DNA of 21,460 bases from positions 1-21,460 of the forward strand of contig DVGM01000023.1 of assembly GCA_018712705.1 (NCBI GenBank), given 5' to 3'. The notes under the pieces were generated by a model that was not told the origin of the DNA, did not search any database, and was given only the letters and a program-made list of their open reading frames with translations. The stretch is from Aphodousia faecalis (GTDB lineage: Bacteria; Pseudomonadota; Gammaproteobacteria; Burkholderiales; Burkholderiaceae_F). This document shows positions 16,329-21,460 of this stretch, piece after piece. The translations under genes and the position numbers were made by a program. Numbering within the stretch: position 1 is the stretch's first letter; the number at the start of each line of letters is the position of its first letter.

Positions 16329-17279
16329 ATGATCTTACCGGGCTTTATTCTTGCTGCTGCGGCTGCCGTTCTTTGGGGATCGGCGGGAACCGCACAAACA
16401 TTCATTACGAGCCAAACGCTTAATCCGCTTTGGGTCGGTGCGTTACGCCTCATCTTTGCCTGTCTCTTTTTTTATCCGCTTTTATTTAAAAGTCGCAAAG
16501 AACGATCGATTGCCGACAATACCTCAACCAAAACAAGTTATTTCTTGAAGGTATTAGTCGCAGGCACCTGCATGGCAATGTTTAACATCCTTTTCTTCAC
16601 CGGCGTGAAAATTGCAGGCGTTGCGCTCGGCTCGTGCATCATCATTGCATCAGCACCGGTATGGGCGGGAACTTTGGAAGCTCTCTTCAAACGCAAAATG
16701 CCTGATGCTCTATGGCTCATCGGCATTGCCATCGCCATTGGCGGCGGCATCTGGATGGCTGTCTCTCAAGCCGGACAAATTGAACTTAATGCCTTGGGTT
16801 TGGGGATTTGTTTAATCGCGGGGCTTTTTTACGCGGGCTATTCTCTTTTGGCAAAAGAACTTGTTCAAATCACTTCACCGCTTCGCGCTTCCACTCACGC
16901 CTTTACTGTCGCAGGTCTCATTGCCCTAGCGGTCGCTTTAACTTTAAGCGATGTCCCCGACTTCAATCCCAATGACTTACTGATTGTCTTATATCTGGGT
17001 GTGATCGTCACAGGTTTCGCCTACCTGCTTTATGCAACGGCACTCAAAACGACGCGCGTTTCAACGTGCGTAGCGCTCGGTCTTTTGGAACCCGTCACTG
17101 CCTTTATTCTCGCAATCGTCGTAGTCGGCGAAAACGTTAACCCGTGGGCAACTGTCGGCCTTGCCGCTATTTTATTCGGACTGGCTTTGGTGCTGAAATC
17201 CGACCGGAAAACCAATCCTGCCGAGAGCCGAAACGAACCGAATCAGCCTTCACCGATTGCTCAAAAAATTTCCCGTTAA
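16329..17279 (+). CDS. EamA-domain (drug/metabolite transporter superfamily) permease
   Basis: 316 residues with about ten membrane segments arranged as two EamA repeats: about 1-145, opening with FILAAAAAVLWGSAGTAQ, and about 152-292, with the family's GVIVTGFAYLLYATAL and ALGLLEPVTAFILAI. A short hydrophilic, charged C-terminal tail follows. Family members export or import amino acids, nucleotides, vitamins or other small solutes, and E. coli YigM (a biotin importer) belongs to this superfamily. The substrate cannot be assigned here. It is divergent from the DcuC operon and shares its regulatory spacer. It converges on bioD with only one base between the two stop codons and no terminator. 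The start at 16329 has a weak ribosome site. Confidence 0.88.
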   Translation: MILPGFILAAAAAVLWGSAGTAQTFITSQTLNPLWVGALRLIFACLFFYPLLFKSRKERSIADNTSTKTSYFLKVLVAGTCMAMFNILFFTGVKIAGVALGSCIIIASAPVWAGTLEALFKRKMPDALWLIGIAIAIGGGIWMAVSQAGQIELNALGLGICLIAGLFYAGYSLLAKELVQITSPLRASTHAFTVAGLIALAVALTLSDVPDFNPNDLLIVLYLGVIVTGFAYLLYATALKTTRVSTCVALGLLEPVTAFILAIVVVGENVNPWATVGLAAILFGLALVLKSDRKTNPAESRNEPNQPSPIAQKISR

Positions 17280-17280
17280 C

Positions 17281-17922
17281 TTAAACGCTTATTTTCGGAC
17301 ACCGCACGATTTCGGCTTTTGGCCAATACCGACTGAGCCAGCGAGTAAAAAACTCATACGTATTGCTGTCAATATTCTCATCCGGCAGCGTGTGCCAATC
17401 ATTGAAAATCAGGTAACCCAACTCCATACCGCGATTTTTCATCGCCTCAAGCGACAGCAGTGTGTGGTTGATGCTACCCAGTTTGCCGCTTGTTACGAAA
17501 ATAATCGGCCACTTTTGACGAGCCACAAAATCAATTGTCAGAAGTTCTTCGGTGAGCGGCACCATGATGCCTCCCGCACCTTCCACAATGACCCGATCGT
17601 AACGCTCGGATAACACCTGCGTGGCCTTGAGTATTTTTTCAAAATCGATTGCTCGATTTTGCAGGGCACTTGCCATGTGAGGCGAACAGGGATAAGGAAA
17701 AACTTCAGGTGCTGTGAGCCCAGCTTCGTCTTCGGGGAAGTTCATCTGCATCAAACGCCGATGAACATCAATATCAGGCGAACCGTGATCAGAACCCGTT
17801 TGTACAAGCTTTTGAGTAATGGTTCGGTGGCCCTGTTCTATCCACTGACGGGCAATCCAGCCTGTCGAAAATGTTTTACCCACATCCGTGTCGGTTCCTG
17901 TAACAAACCAGACGTTTTGCAT
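17281..17922 (-). CDS. bioD: ATP-dependent dethiobiotin synthetase
   Basis: Closes the ureido ring of dethiobiotin from diaminopelargonate, CO2 and ATP. 213 residues. The P-loop GTDTDVGKT is at 9-17, the catalytic-type lysine K38 follows in ITQKLVQTG, and the Mg/ATP site VEGAGGIMVPL is at about 113-123. The length is normal for BioD. The form of the sequence (TQKLVQTGS rather than the enterobacterial YKPVASG) resembles versions from gut anaerobes. AGGGGG before the ATG is a strong ribosome site. It begins 12 bases after the bioBA stop, so it is co-transcribed and supplies the substrate of the BioB half, while the BioA half supplies its own substrate. Cytosolic. Confidence 0.95.
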   Translation of the reverse strand: MQNVWFVTGTDTDVGKTFSTGWIARQWIEQGHRTITQKLVQTGSDHGSPDIDVHRRLMQMNFPEDEAGLTAPEVFPYPCSPHMASALQNRAIDFEKILKATQVLSERYDRVIVEGAGGIMVPLTEELLTIDFVARQKWPIIFVTSGKLGSINHTLLSLEAMKNRGMELGYLIFNDWHTLPDENIDSNTYEFFTRWLSRYWPKAEIVRCPKISV

Positions 17923-17934
17923 GAATTTTTCCCC

Positions 17935-20196
17935 CTATCTCTCAAATCGCTCGATCTGCCGCTTCAACACATCTCTGACTGCTGAAGTCAGTTTTGTCAG
18001 CTCCTCTTTTGAAATCACAAAGGGCGGCATCAGATAGCAAAGTGTTCCAATCGGGCGCACCCAGACACCCTCATGAACAAATTCTTTTTGTATCCAGCGA
18101 CTGTCCACTGGGTGTTCAAGTTCCACTACGCCGATGGCTCCCAACACACGAACGTCTTTCACTCCGCGCATTCCCTTTAAGGGCATTAATCCTACGCGAA
18201 GCCCCGACTCGATTTGATGAACCGCGCCCTGCCAGTCATAACTCTCAAAAAGATCCAATGAGGCGCAGGCAACCGAGCAGGCCAAAGCGTTGGCCATAAA
18301 AGTCGGGCCATGCATAAAGGCTGCCGGCGAAACCGCAGAAATTGCATCCGCTACAGCGTTGGTACAAATGACGGCCGACAACGTCATCATTCCGCCGGTG
18401 AGCGCTTTCCCGATCGTCATAATATCCGGAGTCACTGATGCCCAATTGCAGGCAAACCGTTGACCTGTTCTGCCAAACCCCGTCGCGATTTCATCAGCAA
18501 TAAGCAGCACGCCGTGCTCTTTACAAAGCTCGCTTGCTTCTTTTAAAAACTGCGGATGGTAAAACCGCATGGCACTTGCCCCTTGAAATATCGGCTCCAG
18601 AATCAAAGCGGCAATATCATTTTGCTTTTCAAGCAGCTCTTCGAGCGGTTCAATGTCTGAGGGATCCCAAGTTCCGTCAAAGGTGGATGTCGGGGCTTGA
18701 ACAAAATGCCGGATAGGCAGCGAAGAGCCGAATAGGGAATGCATGCCTGCCACAGGATCACACACGGACATGGCGTTCCAGGTATCGCCGTGATATCCCC
18801 CTTTAATCGTTGCGAAATTGACTCGTTCTTTGTTGCCGCAGGCGATTTGATATTGAACCGCCATCTTCATAGCGGCTTCTACCGCCACTGAACCCGAATC
18901 AGCGTAGAAAATCTTTTGAAGACCATCAGGAACAATCTTCATGAGTCGGCGTGAGAGTTCAATTGCAGGATCATGAGTCAAGCCGCCGAACATCACATGA
19001 GAAAGCGCCTGCGCCTGATTTTGTAAAGCCTTTACTAAAGCCGGATGCCGGTAACCGTGAGCCGCACACCACCAGGCACTTGTTCCGTCAATGAGTTTTT
19101 GTCCGTCTGCCAATTCAATTGTGACGCCTTGAGCACCGACCACTTTTTCGAGACGAGGCGGATGAAGTGTTCCGGCATAAGGATGCCAAATGTGTTTACG
19201 ATCAAAATCGAGTCCCTCGTCTTCTTCCATCTGGTAGCCGCAATCCCGGGCAGCTTTTCGATCCGATTCAACACTGGTACCTTGCGTTGTCAGCATGTCG
19301 CCTGCGATCGCGCTGTTAATACCGGCTCTTAAGCATTGCTTCACGCAAACTTCCGACAATCGTCTTCTGCCGCCCGCAAAACGCAGATAGGCACAGGGAT
19401 TCGCTAATCTGAAAAGCGCAACGGTGCGTACAATCTCCTCTTCAGATAAACGAGTCATATCCCCCAGCGGTGTCCCGGCAATGGGTTCCAGAATATTGAT
19501 GGGAATTGAGGGAACTTTGAGTTTTTGAAGTGCCAGAGCCAATTCAATTCTGTTAACTCGGCTTTCCCCCATGCCGATAATGCCGCCGGAGCACACTTCA
19601 AGCCCTGCCTTTCTTGCAGCCTCAATCGTTTTAATCTTGTCGGCAAACTTATGCGATGAACAAACGAACGGGAAAAAATTTTCAGAAGCTTCCAAATTGC
19701 AGTGACAACGACTCACTCCAGACTGGGCGAGCAATTGAAATTCTTTCTCTGTCAAAAGACCCGCCGATATGCAAATCTCAAGCGAGGTCACTTTTCTTAA
19801 CTCTTGAACAATCGCCGCCGCTTCCCGAACTTCTCTTGGTGAAAGTTTTCTTCCGCTTGTCACGAGCGAATATCTCGTGGCACCAGACTTTTCTGCCGCG
19901 AGCGCCCCTTCAATCACTTTTTGACTATCAAGCAGAGGATAAACGCCACAGGCGCCTTGATAATGTTTGGACTGAGCACACCAATGACAGTCTTCCGAAC
20001 AACGACCGCTTTTGGCGTTGACAATCGCACAAAAATTAAATACTGAACTCGCCTTGCTCAGCGTTACTTCACGTGCGGCACCAATCAAATCATCCAGCGG
20101 AGCATCAGCCGCGATCAACAAATCTTCTAAACTTTGAATTTCCCCATTCAACGCCTGGTTTTTGACCGCACTAAGCCGAAATAAACTTTCATTCAT
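17935..20196 (-). CDS. bioBA: Fused biotin synthase - adenosylmethionine:8-amino-7-oxononanoate aminotransferase (BioB-BioA)
   Basis: A single 753-residue chain joins two biotin enzymes. Residues about 1-322 are BioB (radical SAM, sulphur insertion): CSEDCHWC gives C66/C70/C73, followed by LEICISAG (C142), LEVCSGGIIGMGE (C202), SIPINILEPIAGTPL, LRFAGGRRRL (the R260-type arginine) and LTTQGTSVESD. Residues about 331-753 are BioA (PLP aminotransferase using SAM): KHIWHPYAG, DGTSAWWCAAHGY, ADSGSVAVEAAMK, LIADEIATGFGRTG (D568) and the PLP lysine K597 in IMTIGKALTGG. Both halves appear complete, with only about 10 residues of acidic linker. The ATG at 20196 is chosen over a TTG at 20217 because AAGAGA lies upstream and the TTG falls in the preceding gene. 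The cysteine equivalent to E. coli BioB C97 is S110. Cytosolic; no bioF, bioC or bioH nearby. Confidence 0.94.
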   Translation of the reverse strand: MNESLFRLSAVKNQALNGEIQSLEDLLIAADAPLDDLIGAAREVTLSKASSVFNFCAIVNAKSGRCSEDCHWCAQSKHYQGACGVYPLLDSQKVIEGALAAEKSGATRYSLVTSGRKLSPREVREAAAIVQELRKVTSLEICISAGLLTEKEFQLLAQSGVSRCHCNLEASENFFPFVCSSHKFADKIKTIEAARKAGLEVCSGGIIGMGESRVNRIELALALQKLKVPSIPINILEPIAGTPLGDMTRLSEEEIVRTVALFRLANPCAYLRFAGGRRRLSEVCVKQCLRAGINSAIAGDMLTTQGTSVESDRKAARDCGYQMEEDEGLDFDRKHIWHPYAGTLHPPRLEKVVGAQGVTIELADGQKLIDGTSAWWCAAHGYRHPALVKALQNQAQALSHVMFGGLTHDPAIELSRRLMKIVPDGLQKIFYADSGSVAVEAAMKMAVQYQIACGNKERVNFATIKGGYHGDTWNAMSVCDPVAGMHSLFGSSLPIRHFVQAPTSTFDGTWDPSDIEPLEELLEKQNDIAALILEPIFQGASAMRFYHPQFLKEASELCKEHGVLLIADEIATGFGRTGQRFACNWASVTPDIMTIGKALTGGMMTLSAVICTNAVADAISAVSPAAFMHGPTFMANALACSVACASLDLFESYDWQGAVHQIESGLRVGLMPLKGMRGVKDVRVLGAIGVVELEHPVDSRWIQKEFVHEGVWVRPIGTLCYLMPPFVISKEELTKLTSAVRDVLKRQIERFER

Positions 20197-20210
20197 ATTG
20201 ATTCTCTTAT

Positions 20211-20639
20211 TTACCAATTTAAGTCAAAAAAGATTTTTGTCACGTCAACCCGCCCGCGATTGATGCGGTATTCCACCGGCATATGACCAAAAGTTAATGA
20301 AACCCTTTCGGTGCACAAAGCGTCAAAATTTGCCGGTACTTGAAGAATTTTTGCAGTTTCTTCATCCAACCTTTCATAGTGAGCGGAACACTTTTGATTA
20401 ATAATGACCACATTGAATTCACGATCAAAAAACTCATACAGGGACTCACCTTGTCGAAAATGCTGATGGAAAAAATCTTCATTCAATCCTTCGAATCTTT
20501 CGGCCACCAGGAAACTCTCGTCAATGGAAATGACTTCCTGTTGTCCGTTTTGAACCCGGATCCAATGTCTCACCATATGGATAAGCCGCTCACCATCACA
20601 GACATTGAGCGCTTTACAAATTTTTTCATCTACGTTTGA
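20211..20639 (-). pseudogene. 5'-truncated GntR-family regulator: UTRA ligand-binding domain remnant
   Basis: The frame ending at 20211 reads as a UTRA (HutC/FarR-type) effector domain: SNVDEKICKALNVCDGERL, then VRHWIRVQNGQ, ERLDEETAKILQVP, and the typical end GHMPVEYRINRGRVDVTKIFF. The match to the family continues upstream of the first ATG (20576) to about 20639, then stops abruptly. The N-terminal winged-helix DNA-binding domain (about 75 residues) is absent, and what follows is the end of an IS21-like element. The remnant sits 14 bases before bioBA on the same strand, so the intact gene was probably the leading gene of the biotin operon and possibly its regulator. A 121-residue protein from 20576 could still be made but could not bind DNA. 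Confidence 0.8.
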
Positions 20640-20648
20640 TGTTGTCAG
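20620..20648 (-). promoter_or_regulatory. Possible hybrid promoter reading out of the IS end toward bioBA
   Basis: On the minus strand CTGACA (20648-20643, inside the IS terminus) is followed after 17 bases by AAAAAT (20625-20620, outside the element). The -35 is five of six to consensus, the -10 four of six. IS ends that supply an outward -35 are well known, but this one is unproven. Confidence 0.3.
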
Positions 20649-20668
20649 AAGGCATTTAAAAATAGTAC
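20648..20668 (+). repeat. IS21 terminal direct repeat, copy 1
   Basis: A 21-base unit beginning gaaggcattt and ending tagtac. It matches the second copy at 20694-20714 in 17 of 21 positions, with 46 bases between starts. Multiple direct repeats near each end are characteristic of IS21-family elements and serve as transposase-binding sites. Confidence 0.65.
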
Positions 20669-20693
20669 AGATAAGGCGTCAGATGTTAGTACA

Positions 20694-20714
20694 GGAGGCA
20701 TTTTGAAGTAGTAC
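20694..20714 (+). repeat. IS21 terminal direct repeat, copy 2
   Basis: A 21-base unit beginning ggaggcattt and ending tagtac, partner of the copy at 20648-20668. Confidence 0.65.
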
Positions 20715-20757
20715 ATCTTTTAATTCATTTAGATCGTTAAGTATCCTTGTTTATGAC

Positions 20758-20782
20758 GGCAACCAATCGGTTGTCTTTTTTT
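20758..20782 (+). terminator. Leader hairpin and T-run upstream of istA
   Basis: GGCAACC (20758-20764), loop AATC, GGTTGTC (20769-20775) with one G-T pair, followed by seven T. It lies inside the element, 23 bases before the istA start. This would block read-through from outside into the transposase. Confidence 0.6.
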
Positions 20783-20805
20783 AACTTTAAACAAGGAGAA
20801 ACTTT

Positions 20806-21408
20806 GTGTTAGACCATCAAAAGGTTCAACAAATTCTCAGACTTAGAAATGAGGGACTGAGCTTACGGCAAATTCAATCAGCCACTCATTGCAGTCTGGA
20901 AACCATACGTCGTTACATCAATAATCCTCAACGCGGATTGCAAGAACGATCTGTTAAGCCGCGAAGCTGCAAAATGGATCGCTTTGAACAGGATGTTTTA
21001 ATTGACTTATTTCACAAATCAAAGGGTAATTTCGTTGTTATTGCCCGATGTTTACATCATTTGGCTCGGTTAAGAAAAATTGAGAACTTCAAGATTGATG
21101 CCAGTTCTGTCAGACGTTATTACCAAAGTCACTTCCCTGACTTAAGTGTTGTTAAACCCATTGAGATCAATCCATTTGATGTAGAGCCTGGCCAACAGAT
21201 TCAAATCGATTTTGTTGAAGCTCTTTTCCAATTCGTTGGGCACGATCAACCGACTCGTCTTTATATCTTTGAGGCGGTTTATGCCTGGTCGAGAAAGCGA
21301 TACGTGAGGTTATGTCCTGACAGTCAACAAAGTTCCTGGTATTTATCCATTTTGGATTGTTTACTAAAAAATGTGGAATTTATTACGCATTCGCACCACG
21401 TTTCTTAA
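20806..21408 (+). pseudogene. istA: IS21-family transposase IstA, C-terminally truncated
   Basis: 200 residues from a GTG start (20806) with AAGGAG about 8 bases upstream; intact IstA proteins have roughly 390-500. The N-terminal helix-turn-helix is at about 16-38 (EGLSLRQIQSATHCSLETIRRYI). An integrase-type core begins at PGQQIQIDFVEAL, where D135 is the first catalytic aspartate. The sequence stays IstA-like to about residue 192 (SILDCLLKNVEFI) and then ends in THSHHVS and a stop. The second catalytic aspartate (usually in a GGxPxxxxxDN context just after this point) and the glutamate are lost, so it cannot be an active transposase. The loss coincides with the arrival of the 21401-21441 repeats. 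Confidence 0.85.
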
Positions 21409-21460
21409 ACACTCGGACAGCTATTTCTTAAACATTCGGACGCGCTAACCCTTTGTCGTA
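21401..21460. mobile_element. Probable end of a second mobile element inserted in istA
   Basis: Two near-identical direct repeats, tttcttaaacactcggac (21401-21418) and tttcttaaacattcggac (21424-21441), differ at one base and are 23 bases apart. They differ from the left-end repeats of the first element, also when reverse-complemented, so they are not its right end. Closely spaced terminal repeats at the point where istA is cut suggest another IS21-like or related element running off the window. Only its end is seen. Confidence 0.5.

Larger units (their letters stand above)
20640..21400 (+). mobile_element. IS21-family insertion sequence, left part only
   Basis: The left end is placed at about 20640, where the reading of the GntR-UTRA remnant breaks off and the sequence starts with TG. 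Terminal direct repeats (20648-20668 and 20694-20714), a leader hairpin and an istA gene follow. The element ends prematurely around 21385-21400: istA is cut and no istB follows. The right end is missing, replaced by repeats of another element. The exact left junction is inferred from homology break, not from a visible target duplication. Confidence 0.75.

Noticed and set aside
19200..19260. BioB-BioA junction as a missed stop or sequencing frameshift
   Set aside because: The frame is open through the junction, both domains are in the same frame, and the linker keeps a plausible acidic composition. Read-level checks would still be useful.
20340..20639. 99-residue plus-strand open frame over the UTRA remnant
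   Set aside because: The opposite strand gives a clear UTRA-domain match that explains the coding signal.
21401..21441. CRISPR repeats
   Set aside because: Only two 18-bp copies with a 5-base gap, at an IS breakpoint; no spacer-sized interval or cas genes.
21401..21441. Right end of the first IS21 element
   Set aside because: The repeats do not resemble the left-end repeats in either orientation, and half of istA plus istB are missing.

Overview
The window looks like chromosomal DNA from a Gram-negative betaproteobacterium, most likely an anaerobic gut member of Burkholderiales such as the Sutterellaceae. This is an inference from gene content. A GlnE adenylyltransferase lies back to back with a YhdP-type AsmA-like protein and a nitrilase, which is a betaproteobacterial arrangement. 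An orphan HydG, a DcuC-type carrier and a biotin synthase lacking one classical cluster cysteine all point to anaerobic life.

Left part (1-4500): the 5' end of an unknown lysine-rich gene runs off the left edge. It is divergent from a ferredoxin-NADP reductase of the thioredoxin-reductase-like type. A terminator separates that gene from convergent glnE.

Middle (4500-12950): a tight four-gene block reads yhdP, a nitrilase/amidase, a PlsC-type acyltransferase and a CdsA-like membrane protein, and ends at a very strong terminator. The block combines a protein of a family used in phospholipid transport to the outer membrane with two phospholipid-synthesis family members. The CdsA-like protein has lost the acidic residues of its family signature. 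A single-gene unit for the [FeFe]-hydrogenase maturase HydG follows. No hydE, hydF or hydrogenase is in the window.

Right-centre (12950-17280): a minus-strand operon reads DcuC-type carrier, AbgA-like M20 amidohydrolase and MarR regulator. It faces a divergent EamA/DMT transporter across a 168-bp spacer. The spacer holds a perfect 24-bp palindrome, the best candidate operator for the MarR protein.

Right end (17280-21460): a biotin operon on the minus strand encodes a single-chain BioB-BioA fusion followed by BioD. Directly upstream, 14 bp from bioBA, lies the C-terminal UTRA domain of a GntR-family regulator. Its DNA-binding half is gone, cut off by the end of an IS21-family element whose istA is itself cut short where repeats of a second element begin. 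The biotin operon has therefore probably lost its native regulator and promoter region, and may now depend on IS-derived transcription.

No CRISPR array, rRNA or tRNA gene was seen. No gene-free stretch exceeds 300 bases.
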